This document shows positions 14,996 to 23,700 of a stretch of 30,756 nt of DNA, piece after piece. The translations under genes were made by a program, and so were the position numbers. Source of the DNA: JAZRPG01 sp045649105 (GTDB lineage: Bacteria > Bacillota > Clostridia > Oscillospirales > JAAYXM01); the NCBI GenBank assembly GCA_045649105.1, contig JAZRPG010000038.1, positions 1 through 30,756 of the forward strand, written 5' to 3'. The notes under the pieces are model-generated. The model saw only the letters and a program-made list of their open reading frames with translations, did no database searches and was not told where the DNA came from. Every line of letters begins with the position of its first letter. Within the stretch, counting starts at the first letter, position 1.

Positions 14996-16028
14996 GTGAC
15001 GCACCTCCTCCTGCTCCGAGCTGCATTACAAATTCACATACGAGCTTTGAAACGGCTTCAATATCACTTAGTTTTACTGTTTCGACAGGTGTGTGCATGT
15101 ACTTGAGAGGTATAGACAGAAGCGCAGTTGCAATCCCCTCGCGTGCGGTCTGAAGCTCCCATGCGTTTGTTCCCGAATCACCGGGGCATACTTCTATCGT
15201 ATACGGAATTTTTTTGTCCTTTGCTGTATTTATCAGCATGTCCGAAAGCTTTTTGTTCATGTTCGGACCTATGCCTATCGCCGCGCCGCTGCCTGCGTCA
15301 AAGGTTTTTGATTTGTCTGCGCCCGGAGTTGTCGCGTGAGTGACATCAACAACCAGTGCGTAATCGGGGTTTATTTCATAACCGCAGACCTTGGCACCGC
15401 GGCACCCCAGTTCTTCCTGAACACTTCCGACAACGACGAGGTCAAGCGCTATACGGCGGTTTTTAAGGTTGTCTGCTGCATGGAGAAGCGCGGCAAGACT
15501 TGCGCGGTCATCAAGCGCACGCGCAGAGATATATCCGTTCTGAAGCTTTACGCAGTCGGAATAAAAAACTATCGGTGTGCCGGGAGAAACCGTGATATCT
15601 TTGTCATCACCTGCGCCGATGTCTATATATAAATCCTCTTTTTTTAGTGCGTTATCCATCTCCTCCGCGGTCTGAAGATGCGGGGGAGATGCGGTGATTA
15701 CTCCGTGAACCGGCGGGTCGGAAAGCACGGTGACCTCTCGCGCCGGAAGTATGCGCGGGTCGACTCCGCCGAGCATATCAAAGGTGAGAAATCCATCACG
15801 TATTCCTGTGGATATAAGGCCTATTTCGTCTATATGTGCGTCGAGCAGCAGGCATTTTGCGCCCGGGATTCCGCAGCGGCGTATGCCTATTACATTGCCG
15901 AATGCATCAGTTCCCACATCGTCTAAAAAGCGAGACATAAGGCGGGCGACACGCTTTGAAGCTGAATGCTCAAAGCCTGATGGCGACGGATGTGCACATA
16001 GTTTTTCTATAATTGAAAAGATATTCAA
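14988..16028 (-). CDS. M42 family metallo-aminopeptidase, paralogue 3
   Basis: A 346-residue M42 peptidase, the first of the three in transcription order. Ligand motifs are 'DAHIDEIGL', 'ARALDDRAS', 'SVQEELGCRGAK', 'VVDVTH' and 'KYMHTP'. The start is a TTG with GGAAGGAAG about 12 nt upstream; no ATG exists before residue 31, inside the conserved domain. The C-terminal tail 'LGAGGGASHA' encodes the ribosome binding site of the next gene. An extended -10 promoter lies about 50 nt upstream. Confidence is high for the family and moderate for the exact start. Confidence 0.92.
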   Translation of the reverse strand: MNIFSIIEKLCAHPSPSGFEHSASKRVARLMSRFLDDVGTDAFGNVIGIRRCGIPGAKCLLLDAHIDEIGLISTGIRDGFLTFDMLGGVDPRILPAREVTVLSDPPVHGVITASPPHLQTAEEMDNALKKEDLYIDIGAGDDKDITVSPGTPIVFYSDCVKLQNGYISARALDDRASLAALLHAADNLKNRRIALDLVVVGSVQEELGCRGAKVCGYEINPDYALVVDVTHATTPGADKSKTFDAGSGAAIGIGPNMNKKLSDMLINTAKDKKIPYTIEVCPGDSGTNAWELQTAREGIATALLSIPLKYMHTPVETVKLSDIEAVSKLVCEFVMQLGAGGGASHA

Positions 16029-16079
16029 GCTGACTTTACACTTCCTTCCGTAGCTGTAACGGCAACATTTTGTTTAAAT

Positions 16080-16088
16080 ATTATATCA
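16080..16088 (-). promoter_or_regulatory. Extended -10 promoter of the M42 operon
   Basis: On the minus strand TGATATAAT fits the extended -10 pattern TGnTATAAT. No good -35 box is seen, which is usual for this promoter class. It lies between spoIID and the first M42 gene, so the peptidases can be expressed apart from spoIID. Confidence 0.5.
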
Positions 16089-16101
16089 CATGTCGGAGTA
16101 T

Positions 16102-17106
16102 TTATGAAGAGCTTTTTGTGCTTATTTTTCCGAGCGTAACGCCTGTGTAGTAGGTTTTTAAAATTTCCTCACAGGATTTTCCTTCAAGCGCCATTGCCCG
16201 CGCACCGTACTGACTCATTCCGACGCCGTGACCGTAACCGCGTGTTGCAAAATGAAGCATTCCGTCGCGGAAAGTTATGGTAAAGTTTGTCGAGTTAAGC
16301 CCAAGTATTGAACGGATATCCGAGCCTTTGACCGATATTCCGGCGACACGTAGCGAGGTTATGCCGCCTGCCTCTGAGCGCCTTATGTCGGAAAACCAGT
16401 TCTCCGGGTTTGCGTCAAAAACCGCGGCATTGTACTTTTTGGTGAATTTTTCTTTAAAGTCATCAGGGGAGATGCTTTTTGTGTCCTCGTAGCGCGGAGA
16501 GTCAGTCTCGCCGGGGCTTTTTACGCTCTGGAGATACGGCGTGTCATTTCCCCAGACATCTGCGGCGCGCTCTGTCATTCCTGATGATGTTGAGTGGAAA
16601 ACCGCGCTTATCGGCTCGTTGTTATACAGAAGAATCTGCCCGTCTGTAGAGCTGACGGCGTTTTTGATTTTTTCTGTATATTCATCTGCGGAGCCGCCCC
16701 AGCTTGAGGCAAAAGCGCTTATCGGCTCATACGCCTTGCAGTGTGCGGGATTACTGCAGAGTGCGGAGCCTTTATGCTCCTCGGGCGGCGTTGAGGTAAG
16801 CTTTTTCATTGTGTATGTTCTCGCTGCGATTGCCTGTGCGCGGAGTGCTTCATCGGGAAAGAGTGCGGGCATTTCCGCCGCGACAACACCTTCGAGATAA
16901 GAATCGAGAGGGAGAGTTATATTTTCTCCGTCATGGTTGAGCGTGACAGTGACGGCGCTGTCTGCGGAGGAGCTTTCTTGTGCGGCGGGCATTGCAGTCG
17001 GCAGAGGAAGCTCAGGTATCTCGCCTCCGGCACCCGTGAGGGTAAAGAGCGGGGCGATAAATATAGTCAGCCAGAGTACGGTCGTAAGAAGAAAAAAGCG
17101 TTTCAT
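16102..17106 (-). CDS. spoIID: Stage II sporulation protein D, spore-engulfment murein transglycosylase
   Basis: SpoIID cuts glycan strands stripped of peptides by SpoIIP and drives engulfment of the forespore. Of 334 residues, 1-25 are a membrane anchor or signal. The catalytic glutamate is E78 in 'YLEGVVAAEMPALFPDEALR'. A C117-x4-H122-C123 cluster matches the spacing of the zinc-binding residues described for the Clostridioides difficile enzyme. The C-terminal 'RGYGHGVGMSQYGARAMA' is the family signature. It is transcribed divergently from citrate synthase. A mother-cell sigma-E promoter is expected, but I could not identify one with confidence. SpoIIP and SpoIIM genes are not in the window. 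Confidence 0.95.
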   Translation of the reverse strand: MKRFFLLTTVLWLTIFIAPLFTLTGAGGEIPELPLPTAMPAAQESSSADSAVTVTLNHDGENITLPLDSYLEGVVAAEMPALFPDEALRAQAIAARTYTMKKLTSTPPEEHKGSALCSNPAHCKAYEPISAFASSWGGSADEYTEKIKNAVSSTDGQILLYNNEPISAVFHSTSSGMTERAADVWGNDTPYLQSVKSPGETDSPRYEDTKSISPDDFKEKFTKKYNAAVFDANPENWFSDIRRSEAGGITSLRVAGISVKGSDIRSILGLNSTNFTITFRDGMLHFATRGYGHGVGMSQYGARAMALEGKSCEEILKTYYTGVTLGKISTKSSS

Positions 17107-17141
17107 TTTACATATCCCTTCTTTTACAGTGAATAAATGGG

Positions 17142-17170
17142 TTGACTAATACTTATAAATAATATAAAAT
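17142..17170 (+). promoter_or_regulatory. Sigma-A promoter of the citrate synthase operon
   Basis: TTGACT (17142-17147) and TAAAAT (17165-17170) are separated by 17 bp in AT-rich DNA. A GTGGAGG ribosome binding site at 17186-17192 follows, 7 nt before the ATG. TATAAA at 17163 with a 15-bp spacer is a poorer alternative -10. Confidence 0.7.
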
Positions 17171-17199
17171 AATTCTTATTAGCTAGTGGAGGTTTATAC

Positions 17200-18564
17200 A
17201 TGTCCAATATAAAGACTTATGAGTCAGCCGCATTTATAAAAAGCGTATGCGAGGATTTCGAAAATAATAACCGGATTGACCCGGAAATATTTAATAACCC
17301 GAAGGTAAGGCGTGGTCTGCGCAATCAGGACGGAACCGGTGTGCTTGCAGGCATTACGCTTATAGGAAACGTTCGCGGTTATAACATAATAGACAGTGAA
17401 AAATGCCCGATAGACGGTGTTCTTACATACAGAGGCATAAATGTTGAGGATATCGTAAGGAATATTACGCGCGAAAACAGATTCGGCTTTGAGGAAATAG
17501 CGTACCTGCTCCTTATCGGAAAACTTCCGACAAAGAAACAGCTTGCCGATTTTAAGAACATGATAGCAGAGAGCAGACAGCTTCCGAAGAATTTCACCGA
17601 GGATATGATAATAAAGGCGCCAAGCCAGAATATAATGAATAAGATTGCACGCTCGATTCTCGCGCTTTATTCATATGACGATGATGCGGATAATACATCG
17701 CTTGAGAATATCATGCGTCAGTGCATACAGCTCATCGCGCGGCTTCCGATAATTGCGGCTCAGGCATATCAGGTAAAGAGACATTACTACGAGAATAAGA
17801 GCATGTATCTCCATATCCCGCCTGATACGCTTTCTGCGGCGGAGGTACTTCTGTATTGCCTGCGGTCAGACCGCAAATTTACGGAGGAAGAGGCAAGGCT
17901 TCTTGATATATGCCTTGTTCTCCACGCGGAGCACGGCGGCGGAAATAACTCTGCTTTCACATGCCGCGTTCTCACCTCAACGGGAACTGATACATATTCG
18001 GCGATTGCGGCTGCAATGGGTTCACTTAAAGGCCCGCTTCACGGCGGTGCGAATAAGCAGGTTGTCAGCATGATGCGTGATATTGAGGCAAATGTGTCAG
18101 ACTGGAAGAATGACGATGAATTGAGCGAGTATTTAAAGAAAATAATTCTGCGTCAGGCAGGTGACGGCAGCGGCAAAATCTATGGCATGGGGCATGCTGT
18201 CTATACAAAGTCTGACCCGCGCGCGGTTATCCTCAGAGAAAATGCAAAAAAGCTTGCCGAAAAGCACGGATTCCTCGAAAGGTTTGAGCTTATTGAATCT
18301 GTCGAGAGGCTTACTCCGGATGTGTTCAAGGCGGTTAAGGGTTCCGGTAAGAAAATGTGTGCGAATGTTGACCTGTATTCAGGGCTGGTTTATGAAATGC
18401 TCGGAATTCCTGAGGATTTATATACGCCGTTATTTGCTGTTTCCCGCGTGGCGGGGCTCTGTGCACATCGCATTGAAGAGGCACTTACCGGCGGGCGCAT
18501 AATACGCCCTGCGTATAAATGCGCAACGGGCGAGGTAGAATATGTTCCGATAGCCGAAAGATAA
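17200..18564 (+). CDS. gltA: Citrate synthase (citrate/2-methylcitrate synthase family)
   Basis: It condenses oxaloacetate with acetyl-CoA to citrate, the entry to the TCA branch that feeds glutamate in many anaerobes. The 454 residues hold H245 in 'LHAEHGGGNNS', the catalytic triad H281 (GPLHGGAN), H332 (GMGHAVY) and D391 (CANVDLYSG), and the substrate arginine in 'DPRA'. The N-terminus is about 40 residues longer than in the shortest family members. No aconitase or isocitrate dehydrogenase gene is in the window. A 2-methylcitrate role cannot be excluded, but no propionate genes are nearby. A small membrane-protein gene follows after 18 nt. Confidence 0.93.
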   Translation: MSNIKTYESAAFIKSVCEDFENNNRIDPEIFNNPKVRRGLRNQDGTGVLAGITLIGNVRGYNIIDSEKCPIDGVLTYRGINVEDIVRNITRENRFGFEEIAYLLLIGKLPTKKQLADFKNMIAESRQLPKNFTEDMIIKAPSQNIMNKIARSILALYSYDDDADNTSLENIMRQCIQLIARLPIIAAQAYQVKRHYYENKSMYLHIPPDTLSAAEVLLYCLRSDRKFTEEEARLLDICLVLHAEHGGGNNSAFTCRVLTSTGTDTYSAIAAAMGSLKGPLHGGANKQVVSMMRDIEANVSDWKNDDELSEYLKKIILRQAGDGSGKIYGMGHAVYTKSDPRAVILRENAKKLAEKHGFLERFELIESVERLTPDVFKAVKGSGKKMCANVDLYSGLVYEMLGIPEDLYTPLFAVSRVAGLCAHRIEEALTGGRIIRPAYKCATGEVEYVPIAER

Positions 18565-18582
18565 TTAAGGTGTGGTTTTCTG

Positions 18583-19380
18583 ATGAAAAACAGATGGTTT
18601 CCCATTCTTATCGTCATGCCGGTTGTGACGGGTATATGCGGCGCGATTCTTCGCGCGGCGCAGCTGACTCGTGCGTTTGATGCTGAAACGGGTGTTTTAA
18701 AAAGCGGTTCTCCGCTGACGGCTGCGCTTGTCGCGGTCAGTGTAATTGCCGTGATGATGGCGCTTATCAGTGCGTTTGTTCTCAAAAACGGCGTTACTTC
18801 CGCGCCGAATGGCAAGGTAAGCTCGATTGAGCTTTTTTCAACAATTTCAGCAGTGCTGATTATTGCAGATGCGGGCGTCGGCATCTTCGGATTGATGAAT
18901 AAGTTTGATGCAGTCGAGCTTATATTCTCGCTTCTTTCCGTATACTGTGCCGTGGCAATTATCGTGATGGGGAAGTACCGTATGGAAGAGCGGGACAGTG
19001 TCCCGTACTCAGTGTTTGCCGCCGTTCCGGTGTTCTGGGCGTGCTTTTTGCTGATACTCACTTTCAGAGAAAAAATAGCAGACCCGATTATAGCAGACTA
19101 TGCAATGCTTATATTCTCATATATATGTATACTGCTGTTTCTTTACGCGCTCGCGGCACATTTGCTCGGCAGAAACAGATTTGCAGTTATGATTTTTTCA
19201 TGCTTTGTAGGTATGTATTTTATAATTGTCGAGCTTCTGTCGCCTGTCGTTGCAGCGTTTATGATGCCTTCTTATGATTTTATGATGCATATTGATATAC
19301 GGGAGCTGCTTCCGCAGCTTGCGCTTCTGATATTCATGCCGTCGGCTGCCTCGCTTATTGTGCGCAGACGCAAGCAGTGA
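18583..19380 (+). CDS. Hypothetical multi-pass membrane protein
   Basis: I do not recognise this 265-residue protein. It has about seven or eight hydrophobic segments (roughly residues 8-24, 45-67, 83-104, 108-128, 144-160, 170-192, 198-228 and 245-258), short polar loops and a basic end (RRRKQ). No catalytic or binding motif stands out. The gene starts 18 nt after citrate synthase with AAGGTG as ribosome binding site and is followed by a strong terminator, so it is the last gene of that two-gene operon. Base composition matches its neighbours. Confidence 0.8.
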   Translation: MKNRWFPILIVMPVVTGICGAILRAAQLTRAFDAETGVLKSGSPLTAALVAVSVIAVMMALISAFVLKNGVTSAPNGKVSSIELFSTISAVLIIADAGVGIFGLMNKFDAVELIFSLLSVYCAVAIIVMGKYRMEERDSVPYSVFAAVPVFWACFLLILTFREKIADPIIADYAMLIFSYICILLFLYALAAHLLGRNRFAVMIFSCFVGMYFIIVELLSPVVAAFMMPSYDFMMHIDIRELLPQLALLIFMPSAASLIVRRRKQ

Positions 19381-19394
19381 TAAAAATAAAAACG

Positions 19395-19434
19395 GTGCGT
19401 GCTTATCTCATTTGAGATGGGCACGCACTTTTTT
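19395..19434 (+). terminator. Strong intrinsic terminator after the citrate synthase operon
   Basis: A 15-bp stem (19395-19409 with 19414-19428, two G-U pairs) with a 4-nt loop is followed by six T. It separates the citrate synthase operon from feoAB. No convincing feoAB promoter was found in the 100 nt that follow. Confidence 0.88.
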
Positions 19435-19532
19435 ATATAAGCACGTGAAAATTTTAAGCCGATACGGTGTAACAGGTTCATTGCAAACGGCATAGGATGT
19501 AACTGAGAATATTTATGGGAGTGAGATTAAAA

Positions 19533-19772
19533 ATGGAGGATGCATGCCGGCTGAGCGATATGTCACGGGGGCAGTCGGGAAAGGTTACGGGGCTCTGCAC
19601 TGACGGAGGAATAAGAAGACGGCTTCAGGATATGGGCATAGTTGAGGGTACGCGCGTTGAATGCCTTCAGAAAAGTCCGCTCGGTGACCCGGTGGCATTT
19701 CTTGTGCGCGGAGCTGTTATTGCTCTTAGGATAGAGGATGCGGAATGTGTTTGTGTAGATATAATAAACTGA
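19533..19772 (+). CDS. feoA: Ferrous iron transport protein A
   Basis: A small SH3-like cytoplasmic partner of FeoB, 79 residues from the ATG at 19533. That start has GGGAGTGAG 7 nt upstream, while the ATG at 19515 has no ribosome binding site. 'RLSDMSRGQSGKVTGLCTDG', 'RRRLQDMGIVEGTRVECLQK' and 'SPLGDPVAFLVRGAVIALR' follow the FeoA pattern of a glycine-rich turn, 'L..MG...G' and 'GDP..V..RG..IALR'. It precedes feoB by 11 nt. FeoA is thought to modulate the GTPase-driven transport of Fe(II). Confidence 0.93.
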   Translation: MEDACRLSDMSRGQSGKVTGLCTDGGIRRRLQDMGIVEGTRVECLQKSPLGDPVAFLVRGAVIALRIEDAECVCVDIIN

Positions 19773-19783
19773 GGTGATTCGAT

Positions 19784-21940
19784 ATGGGCCTGACCAGGCA
19801 GTCGGTAGGGAAAAGTGCAGGTGATACATGGCTTGGAATAAGCAAAAAAAGCGCAGATGACAGAGTTGTTGCGCTTGCCGGAAATCCTAATGTGGGAAAA
19901 AGCACGGTTTTTAATGAGCTGACAGGGTTGCGGCAGCACACGGGGAATTGGCCGGGCAAAACGGTGGCAAATGCGCAGGGCTATTGCCGCTTTGAGGGCA
20001 GAGGATATGTTCTTGTGGATATTCCGGGTACATATTCGCTTGTTGCGCGCTCTGCAGAGGAGGAGGTCGCGCGGGACTTCCTCTGCTTCGGCGGAGCTGA
20101 CGCTGTCGTGGTCGTGTGCGATGCCACATGCCTTGAGCGGAATATGAATCTTGTGCTCCAGACGATAGAGATAACACCGAGGACCGTTGTCTGTATAAAT
20201 CTTATGGACGAAGCAGAGAAAAAAGGTATTGAAATTGACACGGAGCTGATAGAGAAAAGACTCGGAGTGCCCGTTATTGCGACGGCCGCAAGAAAAGGCA
20301 GGGGGCTGGGCGCGATTCTTTCGGCAGTTGAACGGGCGATAGAAAATACGGGTGCGGTGCAGGTTGAATACTCGCCTGAAAGCGAGAACGCGATTTTAAC
20401 CGTGCAGAGTGCGACAGAAAAACACTGTAAGGACATAAATCCGAGATGGCTCGCAATAAAGCTTCTCGGCGGGGATACAAATATTTCAAAGTCGCTTTCT
20501 GAACACATGGAGTACGATATTGCAAAAAAAACCGAGGTAAAAGAAGCAATAAAAAAGGCGCATGAATATCTTGATGAAAACGGAAAATCAACAGGCGATT
20601 TTGATGATGACATAGCGCGGGGGCTTATAAACAAGGCAGAGGAAATATGCACGGAGGCAGTGCACATAAAGGACAAAAAGTACAGCAGGAGAGACAGAAA
20701 GCTTGATTATATATTCACGAGCAGATGCACGGGATTTCCGATAATGTTTCTCATGCTCGCGTTTATCTTCTGGATAACCATAACGGGTGCCAATTATCCG
20801 TCTGAGATTCTTTCCGATTTCCTCTTTGAATTTGAAACGCCGCTTTATGAAGCTTTTATGCGGATAGGCGCGCCTGTGTGGATGTGTGAGGCGGTCGTGC
20901 ACGGAATGTATCGGGTTCTTGCGTGGGTTGTGTCGGTAATGCTTCCTCCGATGGCAATATTCTTCCCTCTGTTTACTTTGCTGGAGGATTTCGGGTATCT
21001 TCCGAGAGTTGCATTTAACCTTGATAAGTTATTCAAAAAATGCTCCGCCTGCGGAAAGCAAAGCCTCACGATGTGTATGGGCTTCGGATGTAACGCGGCA
21101 GGCGTCATAGGATGCCGCATAATTGATTCGCCCCGCGAAAGGCTCATCGCAATTCTTACAAATAACTTCGTACCGTGTAACGGCAGGTTCCCGACGCTGA
21201 TTTCGATAATAACAATGTTCTTTATAGGCACATCGGATGCCTTTGGAATAGGCACATCGGATGCCTTTGGAGGTTCTGTACTTTCTGCAGTGCTCCTTTC
21301 CTCCGTTATCGTTTTCGGAATAGTGATGACATTTGCTGTGTCAAAGATACTCTCTGCTACGGCGCTTCGCGGCGAGGCGTCCTCCTTCACTCTTGAGCTT
21401 CCGCCGTACAGGCGCCCTCAGCTTGGGAAAGTCATTGTGCGTTCAGTGTTTGACAGAACAGTATTTGTTCTGGGAAGGGCGGCAGCTGTCGCCGCGCCTG
21501 CAGGGCTTATAATATGGATAATGGCAAATGTGACAGTTGCCGATGCATCACTGCTTGCGCACTGCTCATCGTTTCTAGACCCGTTCGCGCGGCTTCTCGG
21601 TCTTGACGGAGTTATACTTATGGCGTTTATACTCGGCTTTCCCGCAAACGAGATAGTCATGCCGATTGTGATAATGGCATATACCGCGGGAGGCAGCCTT
21701 ACGGATATATCAAATCTTCATTCGCTCCGAGAGCTTCTTTCGGCAAACGGCTGGACATGGATAACCGCGGTGAGCACAATGCTGTTTTCACTCATGCACT
21801 GGCCGTGCTCAACGACGCTTATTACAATAAAAAAAGAAACACAAAGCGCAAAATGGACGCTGGCATCAGCCGTGATTCCGACAATGGCGGGAATTATCAC
21901 CTGCTTCATTTTTGCAAGTATTGCGCGGTGGTTTATATAA
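19784..21940 (+). CDS. feoB: Ferrous iron transporter FeoB
   Basis: A 718-residue Fe(II) transporter with an N-terminal G domain: G1 GNPNVGKST at 33-41, 'DIPGTYSL' from D79 (G3), NLMD at 139-142 (G4) and the helical insert to about 270. A membrane part follows with two Gate regions, including 'MCMGFGCNAAGVIGCRIIDS', 'NNFVPCNGRFPTL' and late 'MHWPCSTTL'. The first 25 residues are an unusual polar extension. Residues 481-488 are repeated exactly as 489-496 (IGTSDAFG twice) by a 24-bp tandem duplication. The reading frame is intact. GAGGTGA precedes the ATG. No feoC gene was seen. Confidence 0.95.
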   Translation: MGLTRQSVGKSAGDTWLGISKKSADDRVVALAGNPNVGKSTVFNELTGLRQHTGNWPGKTVANAQGYCRFEGRGYVLVDIPGTYSLVARSAEEEVARDFLCFGGADAVVVVCDATCLERNMNLVLQTIEITPRTVVCINLMDEAEKKGIEIDTELIEKRLGVPVIATAARKGRGLGAILSAVERAIENTGAVQVEYSPESENAILTVQSATEKHCKDINPRWLAIKLLGGDTNISKSLSEHMEYDIAKKTEVKEAIKKAHEYLDENGKSTGDFDDDIARGLINKAEEICTEAVHIKDKKYSRRDRKLDYIFTSRCTGFPIMFLMLAFIFWITITGANYPSEILSDFLFEFETPLYEAFMRIGAPVWMCEAVVHGMYRVLAWVVSVMLPPMAIFFPLFTLLEDFGYLPRVAFNLDKLFKKCSACGKQSLTMCMGFGCNAAGVIGCRIIDSPRERLIAILTNNFVPCNGRFPTLISIITMFFIGTSDAFGIGTSDAFGGSVLSAVLLSSVIVFGIVMTFAVSKILSATALRGEASSFTLELPPYRRPQLGKVIVRSVFDRTVFVLGRAAAVAAPAGLIIWIMANVTVADASLLAHCSSFLDPFARLLGLDGVILMAFILGFPANEIVMPIVIMAYTAGGSLTDISNLHSLRELLSANGWTWITAVSTMLFSLMHWPCSTTLITIKKETQSAKWTLASAVIPTMAGIITCFIFASIARWFI
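21224..21271 (+). repeat. Exact 24-bp tandem duplication inside feoB
   Basis: Positions 21224-21247 are repeated without change at 21248-21271. The unit is a multiple of three and adds eight residues (IGTSDAFG) in a loop just after the conserved 'NGRFPTLISIITMFF' segment. The lack of any mismatch points to a recent event or to ongoing slippage. Confidence 0.97.
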
Positions 21941-21985
21941 ATTTGCACGGGGCACAGGGAAAAGAGTTGTGCTCCGTGCAAATTT
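21939..21985 (+). terminator. Long hairpin after feoB
   Basis: A 17-bp stem (21939-21955 with 21969-21985, one G-U pair) has a 13-nt loop and starts within the feoB stop codon. No long T-run follows; the stem ends in ATTT. It probably ends or protects the feoAB transcript. Confidence 0.65.
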
Positions 21986-22058
21986 ACTGTTGATTAAATC
22001 AGGCGTTAGTGGTAGAATAAATTAAATTTGGCAAAACAGGTCCGGAGGGGAAAAGATA

Positions 22059-23495
22059 ATGAAACGGAATACAAATCTTACAATGCTCATGGATTTTTAT
22101 GAGCTGACAATGGCAAAGGGTTATTTCCGGAACGGAATGAAGGATGTTATTACGTACTTTGATGTGTTTTTCAGAAAGATACCCGACAATGGCGGATTTG
22201 CAATAATGGCAGGAGTTCATCAGGTTGTTGAGTATTTGAAAAACCTGCGCTTTGAGGATGAAGATATCGCGTTTTTAAAGAGCAAGGGTTTGTTCGAGGA
22301 TGACTTTCTGGAGTACCTGAGGGATATGAAGTTTACATGCGATGTGTGGGCAGTTCCTGAGGGTACGCCGATATTCCCGGGCGAGCCGATAGTTACGGTC
22401 AGGGGCCCTGCCATACAGGCACAGCTTGTTGAGACCATGCTTCTTCTTACGATAAATCATCAGAGCCTTATCGCGACAAAGGCAAACAGGATAGTCCGCG
22501 CGGCGCAGGGGCGCCCGGTGATGGAATTCGGCTCCCGCCGTGCGCAGGGCGGTGACGGCGCCATTTACGGCGCGCGCGCTGCATACATCGGCGGCTGTGT
22601 GGGAACGGCATGCACGCTTTGTGAGCGTGATTTTGAGGTGCCGGCGCTCGGCACAATGGCGCACAGCTGGGTACAGATGTTCCCGAGCGAGCTTGACGCA
22701 TTCCGCGCGTATGCAAAAACCTGGCCTGATAACTGCTCTTTGCTTGTCGATACCTATAATGTGCTTAAGTCGGGAATACCGAACGCTATCCGTGCATTCA
22801 ATGAAGAAGTGCTTCCGCGAGGTTTCCGCCCGAAGAGCATAAGAATCGACAGCGGCGATATGACATACCTGTCACGCAAGGCAAGAAAAATGCTCGATGA
22901 TGCAGGATTTGAGGACTGTAAGATAATAGTTTCAAACGCGCTTGATGAGTATATAATCAGAGATATACTGATGCAGGGCGCGCAGATAGATTCATTCGGC
23001 GTTGGCGAGAGACTCATAACATCGCGTTCTGAGCCGGTGTTCGGCGGTGTATATAAGCTTGCGGCTGTTGAGTCTGACGGAAAAATCATTCCGAAAATAA
23101 AGCTTTCCGAAAATGTTGAAAAAATAACAACGCCGGGATTCAAGCAGGTTTGGCGCCTGTTTGACAACGAGAGCGGGAAGGCAATGGCTGATGTAATGAC
23201 GTTGCATGATGAGGTTATTGAAAGCGATAAGCCGTATGAATTGTTTGACCCGGAGTTTACATGGAAGCGCAAGGAGATAAAGAATTTTACGGCGCGTCCG
23301 CTTCTTGAGAAAATATTTGATGGCGGAAAATGCGTATATAAGGAGAGAAAACTCAAGGAAATACGCGACTATTGCGCGGCTTCCACCGATGAGCTCTGGA
23401 GCGAGGTGCTCAGATTTGAAAATCCGCACAGATACTATGTGGATATGTCGCAGAAGCTGTGGAATATGCGAAAAGAGCTTCTCGACGCGCACTGA
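22059..23495 (+). CDS. pncB: Nicotinate phosphoribosyltransferase
   Basis: It joins nicotinate to PRPP to make nicotinate mononucleotide, the entry of the NAD salvage route. The 478 residues are the normal length for the Gram-positive form. The N-terminus 'LTMLMDFYELTMAKGYFRNG' is diagnostic. 'EFGSRRAQGGDGAIYGARAA', 'LGTMAHSWVQMF' (with the histidine region that is phosphorylated in the family), 'IRIDSGDMTYLSRKARKMLD', 'VSNALDEYIIRDI' and 'FGVGERLITS' all line the active site. CGGAGGGG precedes the ATG. It is a single-gene unit, closed downstream by the hairpin inside the MITE-like element. Confidence 0.96.
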   Translation: MKRNTNLTMLMDFYELTMAKGYFRNGMKDVITYFDVFFRKIPDNGGFAIMAGVHQVVEYLKNLRFEDEDIAFLKSKGLFEDDFLEYLRDMKFTCDVWAVPEGTPIFPGEPIVTVRGPAIQAQLVETMLLLTINHQSLIATKANRIVRAAQGRPVMEFGSRRAQGGDGAIYGARAAYIGGCVGTACTLCERDFEVPALGTMAHSWVQMFPSELDAFRAYAKTWPDNCSLLVDTYNVLKSGIPNAIRAFNEEVLPRGFRPKSIRIDSGDMTYLSRKARKMLDDAGFEDCKIIVSNALDEYIIRDILMQGAQIDSFGVGERLITSRSEPVFGGVYKLAAVESDGKIIPKIKLSENVEKITTPGFKQVWRLFDNESGKAMADVMTLHDEVIESDKPYELFDPEFTWKRKEIKNFTARPLLEKIFDGGKCVYKERKLKEIRDYCAASTDELWSEVLRFENPHRYYVDMSQKLWNMRKELLDAH

Positions 23496-23552
23496 TAACT
23501 GATAAAAAAACAGAGTGGGCACATGCCGAGTGTTCTTAAGGATAGTAAATTC

Positions 23553-23588
23553 AAAAGGCAGAAACGATTGATTTCGTTTCTGCCTTTT
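23553..23588. terminator. Bidirectional terminator-like hairpin within the MITE-like element
   Basis: AAAAGGCAGAAACGA (23553-23567) and its perfect complement (23574-23588) enclose a 6-nt loop. The A-run and T-run at the two ends make it a terminator in both directions. It can close pncB from the left and transcripts arriving from the convergent gene. Confidence 0.75.
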
Positions 23589-23700
23589 CTGTGATTATCA
23601 TACTTTTATATTGGCTTATTTTAGTGATATTCTGTGCTTTCGCCCAGAGTAATGTTTTTGATTGATCAAAAGTGTTATTAAAACCTTAGGTTTTAGTGGT

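Noticed and set aside
19429..19532. Possible iron- or metal-responsive riboswitch or Fur box before feoA
   Set aside because: I could not draw a known riboswitch core or a convincing 19-bp Fur inverted repeat in this short AT-rich stretch.
20845..21390. 181-codon minus-strand frame opposite feoB
   Set aside because: It lies antisense to the conserved membrane part of feoB, has no recognisable domain and no translation signals.
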